From Gracilimonas sp. (lineage in GTDB: Bacteria; Bacteroidota; Rhodothermia; Balneolales; Balneolaceae): 64,000 nt of DNA. The position numbers and the translations under genes are program-made. Under the pieces are notes generated by a model. It ran no database searches, was not told where the DNA came from, and saw only the letters and a program-made list of their open reading frames with translations. The stretch spans positions 868,001 through 932,000 of the forward strand of contig NZ_JABURM010000005.1 in NCBI RefSeq assembly GCF_014762685.1, written 5' to 3'. This document shows positions 7,231 through 15,497 of this stretch, in pieces (the first letter of the stretch is position 1; every line of letters begins with the position of its first letter).

Positions 7231-8661
7231 TTAATTTGTTTTAGCCCTTTGACCGGAAATAGTTTTGGTTGTTACACCACCGGATGGGGTTTCTACTTTG
7301 ATTGTAAAACTTCCATCTTCACTAACTATTTCATTTGCATCATCATCAGAAATAGTCAAAGAAAATTCAGTACGTCCCGGGCCGGGGGTAAGATAATTAG
7401 GTAATTGTAAGTCAACAATATCTCCACCTGCGGTTAAACCAGGTTCTGCTGTAACAGAAATCTGTGTATTAGTTGCCATTGGGTTTCCATTCAAATCTGT
7501 AATGACTACATCAAAAGTTTCAGTACCTCCATTACCAATATTAAAAGTGCCGGGTGTAACGGAAATACTGGCTTCTCGGGTAGTAAGAAGCATTGTTACG
7601 TCTTTTTCAATATAATTGTTGTCTTTATCTACAGTTTGCGCTATGACATCTATAAACCCAACTCCCATAGGGTGATTTTGAGGAGTACTTCCATTAGCTG
7701 AAAGATTCACTGATGCGTATCCGTTTTCATTGGTAGTTGCGCTTCCATTTACAAGACCTCCATATTGAGCAGAGAAATATACCGCTGTCCCAACTTTTAC
7801 CGGATTTCCTTTTTTATCACCAACACTTGCTGTGATAACGTTAGTATAAGTTTCATCGATATGAGAGTAGGCATCAAAATTATAAACCCGTGGAGCAACG
7901 TTGAAATTATCCGGGTGTGGAAAGCCACTGCTAATGGATACAATTACAGGAGTTGAACGAATAGTCAAACCAACATCAGGACGCTCGATCCTGGCTTCAA
8001 CACGAACAGTACCCGATGAATCTCCACTTACCAACGCTGAGGTAACACGGCCTTCACCATTAGTTAAAGCAGACTCAGGTGTAATATATTCGCCTCCGCC
8101 CGGGCCTCTAATAATCTCAAAAAGAACTTCATGGTCACGATCTACTTTTCGATTTGCCGAATCTTTTACTACAAATGTAAAGGTGGTGCTTGTAATTCCT
8201 CCTGTCTCCGCAACATTAATTGATGTATTACTCATTGGTATCAATTCAATTTGAGCAGGCCCGCCAGCTTCTCCTACAACTTCGTCGGTGCCATCATCGC
8301 TGCTTGCATTCTCCGAAAGTAATTCAAAATCAAAACCGGTAATATTGTCACCTGGAGCTATATTTAGGCTTCTTGTTTCATCATTATATTCTGAAGCAGA
8401 GGCAGTTAAGGTTAATTCTGTGACTTCTTCCACTTCAATATCACCCATATTATAATTTCCGGTTTCATCGGATCTTACAAATAGATTACTTAGTTCAGCT
8501 GGAGAGGTAACTTGTATAGTCGCATTTTCAATTGAATTCCCCGTTTGCGAGTCAGTCACATATCCTTGGACGACAGCCAGTTCATCATCCGATTGAGTAC
8601 ATCCAAAAACGAAAAGTGTTATTGATAAAAGTGTAAAGCAATGTAGAAGTAATTTTTTCAT
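7231..8661 (-). CDS. Surface lipoprotein with CarboxypepD_reg-like and Big/Ig-like domains
   Basis: A 476-residue exported lipoprotein: signal peptide with lipobox VFGC (Cys21), then a carboxypeptidase-regulatory-like domain (about residues 30-115; VQGYVTDSQTGNSIENATIQV, Asp-rich loops). Two to three bacterial Ig-like repeats follow: about 140-245 (VKDSANRKVDRDHEVLFEI), 260-365 (VGDKKGNPVKVGTAVYFSA) and 370-470 (VVITDLNGNPMATNTQISV). These Big_1-type repeats occur in invasin-like adhesins. No catalytic domain or barrel is present, so a structural or adhesive role on the membrane surface is the likeliest. Single gene with its own terminator. Confidence 0.75.
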   Translation of the reverse strand: MKKLLLHCFTLLSITLFVFGCTQSDDELAVVQGYVTDSQTGNSIENATIQVTSPAELSNLFVRSDETGNYNMGDIEVEEVTELTLTASASEYNDETRSLNIAPGDNITGFDFELLSENASSDDGTDEVVGEAGGPAQIELIPMSNTSINVAETGGITSTTFTFVVKDSANRKVDRDHEVLFEIIRGPGGGEYITPESALTNGEGRVTSALVSGDSSGTVRVEARIERPDVGLTIRSTPVIVSISSGFPHPDNFNVAPRVYNFDAYSHIDETYTNVITASVGDKKGNPVKVGTAVYFSAQYGGLVNGSATTNENGYASVNLSANGSTPQNHPMGVGFIDVIAQTVDKDNNYIEKDVTMLLTTREASISVTPGTFNIGNGGTETFDVVITDLNGNPMATNTQISVTAEPGLTAGGDIVDLQLPNYLTPGPGRTEFSLTISDDDANEIVSEDGSFTIKVETPSGGVTTKTISGQRAKTN

Positions 8662-8808
8662 AACTTTTTTAATTAAAAAGTGAGTAGCAGATAAAATGTT
8701 ACAAAATTTGTATGTAGAATTCTAAGCCGTTAAAGAATTGAAAAGTAATAGTTCGAAATCAATTATTAAAATAAATTAATAATTAATTGCGATTGTTTAG
8801 GTTGATAG

Positions 8809-10011
8809 TTATTGATGTGCTTTCAATTCCGGTTCCGGAACATGTCGCCATACTACGTAAGCCATAATTAAAATCATAACGGCTCCCACAATAGTATTAC
8901 TTACATATCCGCTTTTTACATAAAACGGTCCGGCAACAGATCCTCCTACGCCATACCCCACCTGACCAATAGCTACTAATAAGCTCATTAAAGAACCCCG
9001 GTTATCAGATTTAATAAGCTGGGTAGATAATGCCTGGAATGGGCTGATCCGCATTGCAATTAGAACCATGGTAGCAAAGAAGATAACATAGGCAATCCAA
9101 AAATCAGTAATTACATATGTGGTTATTAACATCACCATAGAAAGTCCGATGCATGATATAATTATGATTTTTTTACGCCCGATGCGGTCAGATATTTTTC
9201 CGGCTATAGGCCCGGTAATAACGTTGGCAATACCGCCTACAAAGAATAATGAAGCAATGGCTGTACCGCTTACCCCAAAAGTTTCCTCCAGCCATGTAGG
9301 CAGGTATACCACAAATACAGAGATGCTTAAGAACATCAATACATAAGAAAAAGCTACAGCCCTGACTTCAGCACGTTTCAATAAGTCATAATATTTAGTC
9401 AAAGATCCCTTAAAAGTAACCTTTTCAGCTGAAAGCTGAACGTTTGGTTGCGGTACCTTAAACAGAATTAATAGAAATGTAAGCGCCATAATTGCGCCAA
9501 AAAGTACAAAAGGAATTCTGAATCCGGAAAGATCTGCCAATAAAGTTCCTAAAGGGATTCCCAATATTTGTCCCATTGCTATACCGCTCATAATCCAGCC
9601 ATTGGCCCATCCCCGTTTTTCATAAGGGAAATAATCCCCGACATAGGCTACGGCCGATCCGCTTAAAACACCACCCGCCATTCCAGCCAAGGCACGTACC
9701 AGCAAAAGCTCAAAAAAGGTGTCTACAAAACCATGCAAGAATAGAAAAAATGAAATGCCTCCGGTACCGATAAGTAAAATCTTTCTGCGGCCGATTTTGT
9801 CGGAAAGAGGGCCCATAATAATCGCAAAAAAACCAACCATAACAGCATAAACGGTCACGAGATTACCCAGAATTTCAAGGGGGGTCCCTAATTGTTCGCT
9901 GATGCGGGGGAGAATAGGAGAGATAATCATGACCTGACTACTTGCTGCAAATACAAGTAGCCAAAGGGCAAAAATTATTACGTATGGATTGCCGTCTTGT
10001 TTTTTGGTCAT
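8809..10011 (-). CDS. MFS transporter (drug/sugar efflux type)
   Basis: A 400-residue inner-membrane protein with twelve predicted transmembrane segments. It carries MFS motif A between TM2 and TM3 (GPLSDKIGRRKILL) and a copy between TM8 and TM9 (GPIAGKISDRIGRKKII). TM5 has an antiporter-like GIAMGQILGIPLGTLLAD stretch, which favours a proton-driven exporter such as the AraJ/Bcr-like group. Substrate unknown. It is monocistronic, and a palindromic operator-like site lies about 75 bp upstream. Confidence 0.85.
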   Translation of the reverse strand: MTKKQDGNPYVIIFALWLLVFAASSQVMIISPILPRISEQLGTPLEILGNLVTVYAVMVGFFAIIMGPLSDKIGRRKILLIGTGGISFFLFLHGFVDTFFELLLVRALAGMAGGVLSGSAVAYVGDYFPYEKRGWANGWIMSGIAMGQILGIPLGTLLADLSGFRIPFVLFGAIMALTFLLILFKVPQPNVQLSAEKVTFKGSLTKYYDLLKRAEVRAVAFSYVLMFLSISVFVVYLPTWLEETFGVSGTAIASLFFVGGIANVITGPIAGKISDRIGRKKIIIISCIGLSMVMLITTYVITDFWIAYVIFFATMVLIAMRISPFQALSTQLIKSDNRGSLMSLLVAIGQVGYGVGGSVAGPFYVKSGYVSNTIVGAVMILIMAYVVWRHVPEPELKAHQ

Positions 10012-10373
10012 TTTAAAAATTTAACCCAAGATAGACTCACTTTACTTAAAAAGCCGTAAATATTTGTACTCATAAATTTGTTTTGAACAAATGAATATTG
10101 TTCACTTTAGGTAGTTTTTAGGTAAATATTTTTATTATTTACAGCAACAAGTAAGAATCCTGTATGATACAGAATATTGATTTACTGATTATTATGCTTA
10201 TTTATGAAAAAAATGTAGTTTATTGTAACATCTACAGATATTTAATATCCTTCTTAGGTACAACAAAAAACAACAGATTAATTCGTACAAGAATAAGTAA
10301 TGTTTGTTACTGTTGATCAGGATCGATTTAAAGGAAAAGCTTACACTTTAGTAAGGATAAAAAATCAATTATT
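10012..10373. other. 362-bp divergent intergenic region
   Basis: Separates the minus-strand MFS gene from the plus-strand pilus operon. It is very AT-rich. It holds a 21-bp inverted repeat at 10084-10104 near the MFS side and a 10-bp word at 10298-10307 that recurs upstream of pilT. No open frame here looks coding. Confidence 0.7.
10084..10104. promoter_or_regulatory. Palindromic operator-like site upstream of the MFS gene
   Basis: TGAACAA, a 7-nt spacer, then TTGTTCA: 7-bp perfect inverted arms 73 bp before the MFS start codon. The size and symmetry are typical of a dimeric MarR/TetR-type repressor site, but no regulator gene lies beside it. Confidence 0.4.
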
Positions 10374-11711
10374 ATGGCACAATTTAGGCTTAAAGCTATT
10401 TCTCAGAAAGGAAAAGTTGTACAAACTGAATTTGAAGCAGAGAACAAAAAGGAAGCACAGCAAAAGGTAGATCGCCTCTCCAAAACAAATGGCCTTAAAA
10501 TTCAGGCGATAGATGAAAAGAGAGTGTACATGTACAAAGCCCATCGCCCGGGTAAGCCTGTGGTTTCAGGAGAGCAGGAAGCCTATAGTAAAGAGGAGTT
10601 GGAAAAAGCTCTCGTAAAACTTGGCTATAAGGTAAAAAGTATAAATAAGAAACTTTTTGATTTTAAAGGGGGAGTGCCGCATACAGAAGTAGTTACCTTT
10701 ATTAGTCTTTCTGCCGACCTGTTAAAACAACAGCTTCCTTATGATGAAATATTGAACCTTCTTTATGAGGATACTCAGAACAAAAGAATGAAAGAGGTTA
10801 TCAAAACCATCCAAAAGGATCTGAAGGATGGTAAAGAGGGTTCTGAGGTTTATGGGAAGCATGAAGATATTTTCGGAAAATTTGCTGCCTATATGCTTAG
10901 CGTGGCTTCCACATCAGGTAATATGGCGTTGGTTTTTGAAAGTACGGCTAAGTTCCTCGAAAGAGATGCTGAATTTAAAAAGAATCTCAGGCGTGCACTG
11001 ATGATGCCCGCAATTACGGTGGTGGCTGTTATCGGTGTAGTTTTATTCTATGTAGGCTACATTTTTCCTGCAACAGCCGAATTATTCCTTGAAATGGATA
11101 TTATGTTACCTCCAATGACCGCTGCTACTCTTGAGTTAAGTTATTGGCTTCGTGATAATTGGGTGCTGATTCTTCTCTCATTTGTAATCCCACTTTCTGC
11201 ATTCTTGTATTATATAAAAACCCCCAAGGGTAAATTAAATCTGGACAAATATATAATTCATATACCGGTAGTGGGTGACCTGCTGCATAAAACCAGTATC
11301 GAGATTTTTGCCCGGGTATTTTACACTTTATACAGTGGTTCAGGCCAAAATATTGAGGTAATAAAAGTTGCCGCTGAGGCCTGTCGTAATAAGTATATGG
11401 AAAAACAGATTAAGGAGGTTGCTATCAAAAAGATGTTAAAAGACGGAGCAGGCTTGATAGAATCTATGGAAGCAACCGGTGTATTTACCGTAACAGCTTT
11501 AAGCCGGTTTCGTCTGGGGGCAGAATCGGGAGCACTTCGTGAAAATGCAAAACAACTGGCTGAGTATTACGAAGTTCAAACTACATACAAGATGCAGTCA
11601 GTAATTGATATGATTAACCTATTCATTAACTTGTTTATCATGGTTGCATTGATTGCTATTACAATTGTTTCTTCTGAATCAGCTGTTATTCAGCCAAATC
11701 CAGGTACATAA
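10374..11711 (+). CDS. pilC: PilC/GspF inner-membrane platform protein
   Basis: A 445-residue type IV pilus/type II secretion F-family protein, the platform in the inner membrane that the motor ATPases turn. Two T2SSF repeats are visible, about residues 105-225 and 300-430, each followed by hydrophobic segments (LMMPAITVVAVIGVVLFYVG; WVLILLSFVIPLSAFLYY; and a C-terminal helix near 415-440). The N-terminal 100 residues are a cytoplasmic region longer than in many PilC proteins. It is the first gene of the pilus cluster, 19 bp ahead of the PilB-like ATPase. Confidence 0.9.
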   Translation: MAQFRLKAISQKGKVVQTEFEAENKKEAQQKVDRLSKTNGLKIQAIDEKRVYMYKAHRPGKPVVSGEQEAYSKEELEKALVKLGYKVKSINKKLFDFKGGVPHTEVVTFISLSADLLKQQLPYDEILNLLYEDTQNKRMKEVIKTIQKDLKDGKEGSEVYGKHEDIFGKFAAYMLSVASTSGNMALVFESTAKFLERDAEFKKNLRRALMMPAITVVAVIGVVLFYVGYIFPATAELFLEMDIMLPPMTAATLELSYWLRDNWVLILLSFVIPLSAFLYYIKTPKGKLNLDKYIIHIPVVGDLLHKTSIEIFARVFYTLYSGSGQNIEVIKVAAEACRNKYMEKQIKEVAIKKMLKDGAGLIESMEATGVFTVTALSRFRLGAESGALRENAKQLAEYYEVQTTYKMQSVIDMINLFINLFIMVALIAITIVSSESAVIQPNPGT

Positions 11712-11730
11712 TAATTCTTTAGATTTTTAA

Positions 11731-13506
11731 ATGGGTAAAATAAACATCCGCAGACATATTGGTGATATCCTTGTTAATAAGGGTGTCATTACGGAAGAGC
11801 AGTTGCAGAAAGGATTAAAAATCCTTTCTGAAGAGCCTAAGGAAAGTAATCGAAGGCTTGGACAGATTCTCTCTCAGGACTTAGGGCTTAGCAGGCATGA
11901 GGTTATGAAAGAGATTGCGGGTATTTATGCTTTCCGTGAAGTACTTGAAAATGTGGATATGATCCCCGGGGAAGTCCTTGATCATATCAAAGAAAATCTT
12001 GAAGAGCTTCCAAAGGAAATTATAGATGAATTGGTTCATCATAAGGCAGTACCCTATCAAAAAACCAAAGATTCTATAGTTATAGCGGCTGCTGACCCTT
12101 CTGATCCTAATATTCAAAGTGTATTAAATAAAATCAATTTCAAGCAAACGGAGTTGGTTTATTGTAAGTACGAGTCTATTGAGGAAATTCTATCAAAAGT
12201 ATACGAGCAAAAAAATGAATTTTTGGATCTGCTCGAAGAAATTGATTACGAAGAACCTGATTTAGAAAAAGGTCAGGAAGAAATTGACGAGGAAGAGATT
12301 GATGCCGAAATCAATCAAAGCATGCTCAATTCCTTGATTGAAGGAATGCTGGTTGAGTCAGTGAGGCAAGGGGTGAGTGATATGCATATTGTACCGAGTT
12401 CACCGACTACCACTGATATTCGGTTTCGTGTAGACGGAAAACTGCAATTATGGTACCAACAAAAAAACGTAAAGCCTGAAGCTATTTCTGCAGTTATAAA
12501 AGATAAAACCCGGAATGTTGATCGTTTTGAACGGGATGCCTCTCAGGATGGATTTATACAGCGTCAGATTGATGGGATAGGTATACGTTATCGTGTTTCA
12601 ATTATGCCTATTGTCGGGAAACAATTCGATCGAAAATTTGAATCGATTGTAATTCGGGTTTTAGATGATCGTAATGTAATCAGGGACTTAGACAAACTAG
12701 GTTTACAAAAAAATGCGAAAGAAAATTTTATAAAATCTATAAAGAAGCCATCCGGCATCGTTATTGTTACAGGGCCTACAGGTAGTGGTAAATCAACCAC
12801 CTTGGTAGCTGCATTATATTTTGTAATCGACCCCTCGAAAAATGTACTAACCGTTGAGGAACCTGTTGAGTATATTATTGAGGGTGCCCGGCAATTGAAG
12901 ATTAGCCACCATATGACTTTTGATCAGTCTATTCGCGGGATTTTACGTCATGACCCCGATATTGTATTGGTGGGTGAGATGCGGGATTTAAAAACTGCTG
13001 AAATTGCAATTAAGCTTGCAAATACCGGCCACTTAACGTTTTCAACCCTTCACACAAACGATGCACCCAGTGCTATTTCACGTTTATTTAAAATGGGGGT
13101 TGAACCTTTTTTGATTGCAAATGCGGTGAATTTGGTTGTTGCGCAGAGATTGATTCGAAGGCTTTGTAATGAATGTAAGGAGGAATACAAACCACATCCT
13201 GAATCCGCTAAAGGCATTGGATTTACGGATGAAGAACTTGAAACGACTACTTTTTATAAGCCAGGTGGATGTGAGAAATGTAATAATACAGGCTATAAAG
13301 GCCGTGCAGGTATTCATGAGGCACTCTACTTTTCCAAGGAGATAAAACAGTTGATATTGGATGCCGGTGGAGATATTGATGAAGGTGCCATAAAAAACTT
13401 AGCAATGTCTCAAGGGATGCTTACATTACGAGGGTCTGGCAGGGAACGGATTAAAGAAGGTATCTCTACAATTGAAGAGGTTATAGCAGCAACCATTGAA
13501 GATTAA
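11731..13506 (+). CDS. pilB: PilB/GspE extension ATPase
   Basis: A 591-residue cytoplasmic assembly motor. The N-terminal MshEN/GspE_N region (about 1-180) includes the RRHIGDILVNKGVITEEQL motif. The C-terminal RecA-like domain has Walker A GPTGSGKST (348-356), the Asp box (VEEPVEYIIEGARQ), Walker B (DPDIVLVGEMRD) and the His box (FSTLHTNDAPSA). The zinc-binding tetracysteine typical of GspE/PilB is complete (C479-x2-C482 and C514-x2-C517), which distinguishes it from PilT. An acidic linker at about 180-205 joins the two halves. It is co-transcribed with pilC. Confidence 0.92.
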   Translation: MGKINIRRHIGDILVNKGVITEEQLQKGLKILSEEPKESNRRLGQILSQDLGLSRHEVMKEIAGIYAFREVLENVDMIPGEVLDHIKENLEELPKEIIDELVHHKAVPYQKTKDSIVIAAADPSDPNIQSVLNKINFKQTELVYCKYESIEEILSKVYEQKNEFLDLLEEIDYEEPDLEKGQEEIDEEEIDAEINQSMLNSLIEGMLVESVRQGVSDMHIVPSSPTTTDIRFRVDGKLQLWYQQKNVKPEAISAVIKDKTRNVDRFERDASQDGFIQRQIDGIGIRYRVSIMPIVGKQFDRKFESIVIRVLDDRNVIRDLDKLGLQKNAKENFIKSIKKPSGIVIVTGPTGSGKSTTLVAALYFVIDPSKNVLTVEEPVEYIIEGARQLKISHHMTFDQSIRGILRHDPDIVLVGEMRDLKTAEIAIKLANTGHLTFSTLHTNDAPSAISRLFKMGVEPFLIANAVNLVVAQRLIRRLCNECKEEYKPHPESAKGIGFTDEELETTTFYKPGGCEKCNNTGYKGRAGIHEALYFSKEIKQLILDAGGDIDEGAIKNLAMSQGMLTLRGSGRERIKEGISTIEEVIAATIED

Positions 13507-13534
13507 TAAAGAGGTAAAACTTGAAATTAAATAT

Positions 13535-13542
13535 TAACTTTG
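13535..13542 (+). promoter_or_regulatory. Candidate -7 box TAACTTTG before the cNMP-binding gene
   Basis: Matches TAnnTTTG in the 81-bp gap after pilB, 45 bp before the next start codon. The -33 element is not well placed, so this is only a candidate internal promoter. Confidence 0.25.
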
Positions 13543-13587
13543 GGAATAGCATGATATTACCAGCAGTAACTACTATAGGGGTTTAGT

Positions 13588-14094
13588 ATGAGTAACGAGA
13601 TGTCAAATTCCGGCGATGAGCTTATGACTGACTACATTAAGAAGTTTTTAAAAGAGCCACCGTTGCTTTTAAAAAACTTTCATTATGAGGATGTATTGGA
13701 ATTTCTCCAGTTAGGAAAAGAAGAACGATTCCTGGCTGATGAAATCATTTTAAACGAATCAGAATACGTTAACTCAGCTTATTTGGTAGCAGAGGGGAAG
13801 GTGAGTGTATGGAAGGATAATATACAATTAGCTACATTGGGCGAGGGTAATTTTTTGGGTGAAGCTTTTCTTTTTAGTAAAAATAATAGAATGGCTAAAG
13901 TTACGGCAGACGGGGATTGTGTGCTTTTGAGGTATGAACGCTACGAGGCGTTAAATTTCTTTAGAAAAAAACCTGAAAAGCTGTTTAATATCTTTACAAA
14001 AAATATTATCGAGATACAGCAACGTAAGATCAGTAATATGAATGTTCAATTATTGAACCTAAAGAAGCGTTTACTCAACGACACAAACTGGTAA
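13588..14094 (+). CDS. Cyclic-nucleotide-binding-domain protein without a DNA-binding domain
   Basis: A 168-residue soluble protein with one cNMP-binding fold at about residues 40-135: IILNESEYVNSAYLVAEGKVSVWK, then LGEGNFLGEAFLFSKNNRMAKVTADG. The GE...R pattern of the phosphate-binding cassette is recognisable (GEAF ... R). The C-terminus is a single helix, with no helix-turn-helix and no kinase or channel. It is therefore an adaptor-like sensor, not a CRP-type regulator. Its place between the PilB-like and PilT-like motor genes suggests that it ties motor activity to a nucleotide or to another protein (inference). Confidence 0.7.
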   Translation: MSNEMSNSGDELMTDYIKKFLKEPPLLLKNFHYEDVLEFLQLGKEERFLADEIILNESEYVNSAYLVAEGKVSVWKDNIQLATLGEGNFLGEAFLFSKNNRMAKVTADGDCVLLRYERYEALNFFRKKPEKLFNIFTKNIIEIQQRKISNMNVQLLNLKKRLLNDTNW

Positions 14095-14240
14095 GTCGGG
14101 TATCTCTCAAGGATTATTTTTATCAAACTTAATTACTAATAATGTTTGTGATATTAAATTAATTTAATTTAGTTTGTAACAAATCATCTACATAAATATC
14201 TATTACATTGTCATCTTATTAAATTGATATTGGCTTTATT

Positions 14241-15485
14241 ATGGAGGCGGCAACAGCAAATAAGAAAATAGAAGACTTGGTTCAACCGGTCATTGATCAG
14301 GTTCCACGCACAATGCGGGGGATAGATCGTCATGAAGCTATTGGAAAAGTTATAGATAACTTGGATGAAGAGCAGAGGGACGGACTTACGGCTATATTGG
14401 AAAGCTTTTTGAAAAAAATGCTAAAAAATGAAGCTTCTGATATTGATATTGGCGGTCCGGGCTGTGACGGAAAAGTCTGGTATAGGATTTTTGGTGATAA
14501 AAGTCCGGCTAAAAAACCTGTAAATCTTACTTTAGACCAAACTAATGTACTCTTACATAATGCAATTTTACCTTCTCAACGTAAAAAATTGATTGCCGAG
14601 AAAAACTTGGATTTTTCCTACTCCATTCCGCTTAATGAAGACAAGGTGCAACGTTTTCGGGCAGATATGTATTTTGATCTTGAGCATTTAGCTCTAAACA
14701 TGCGTAAGATCGACAACACAATACGTCCATTCAAAAGCCTTGGAGCACACACAGAAGTTGCCAAGGCATTAAGTCTCAAGTATTATAAGTATGGTTTAAC
14801 GCTTATTACAGGTATCACCGGTTCGGGTAAATCATCTACGCTTGATACCATTATTGATGCAAATAACAGGACTGTTGATTCGCATATTGTGATTATTGCT
14901 TCACCTGTTGAACTTATCCATAAACCTATGAAATCAGTAATACGGCATAGGGAGGTCGGCAGGGATGTAGATTCATTTAAAGAAGGGGCTATACAGGCTT
15001 TACGTCAGGATCCTGATATCATTGTAATTGGTGAGCTTAGGGATCCTGAGACAATTATGACAGCTCTTGAGATTACAGATTCTGGCCATAAAACCTTTGG
15101 TACACTTCACACCTCGTCTGCAATGGAAAGTATCGAGCGTATTTTAGGTGAGGTGCCAACAGAAGAACAAAATCGAGTTCGCACCCGATTAGCTGATGTA
15201 CTTACATGTGTAATCAGTCAAAAGCTGGTCCCAAGTTTGGACGGTAAACGCGTATTAGCGAAGGAAGTACTGTTGGTAAATGCTTCAGTAAGAGCTGCTA
15301 TTAGGAATAATAATATCAGTGAGATTTATCAAATGCTCATGGAGGGTGGCGATAAAGGTATGAATACTATGGAACAAGACCTGAAAAGCTTGTACAATAA
15401 CGGTGTCATATCAAAGGAAAATGCACTCAATCATGCTAACAATAAATCGAAAATGGTTCAGCTTCTAAGTGAAGTTAATTATTAA
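14241..15485 (+). CDS. pilT: PilT-like retraction ATPase
   Basis: A 414-residue RecA-like motor: Walker A GITGSGKSS (191-199), Asp box (IIASPVELIHKPMKSVIRHREVG), Walker B (RQDPDIIVIGELRD), His box (FGTLHTSSAMESIERI). It has no tetracysteine, which fits PilT/PilU and not PilB. The N-terminal about 150 residues form the PAS-like domain. The C-terminal AIRNNNISEIYQMLMEGGDKGMNTMEQDL is close to the classical PilT AIRNLIRE segment. It is preceded by a 146-bp gap, so it may have its own promoter; the PilM-N fusion follows 12 bp later. Confidence 0.9.
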   Translation: MEAATANKKIEDLVQPVIDQVPRTMRGIDRHEAIGKVIDNLDEEQRDGLTAILESFLKKMLKNEASDIDIGGPGCDGKVWYRIFGDKSPAKKPVNLTLDQTNVLLHNAILPSQRKKLIAEKNLDFSYSIPLNEDKVQRFRADMYFDLEHLALNMRKIDNTIRPFKSLGAHTEVAKALSLKYYKYGLTLITGITGSGKSSTLDTIIDANNRTVDSHIVIIASPVELIHKPMKSVIRHREVGRDVDSFKEGAIQALRQDPDIIVIGELRDPETIMTALEITDSGHKTFGTLHTSSAMESIERILGEVPTEEQNRVRTRLADVLTCVISQKLVPSLDGKRVLAKEVLLVNASVRAAIRNNNISEIYQMLMEGGDKGMNTMEQDLKSLYNNGVISKENALNHANNKSKMVQLLSEVNY

Positions 15486-15497
15486 TTTCAGAAAAGC

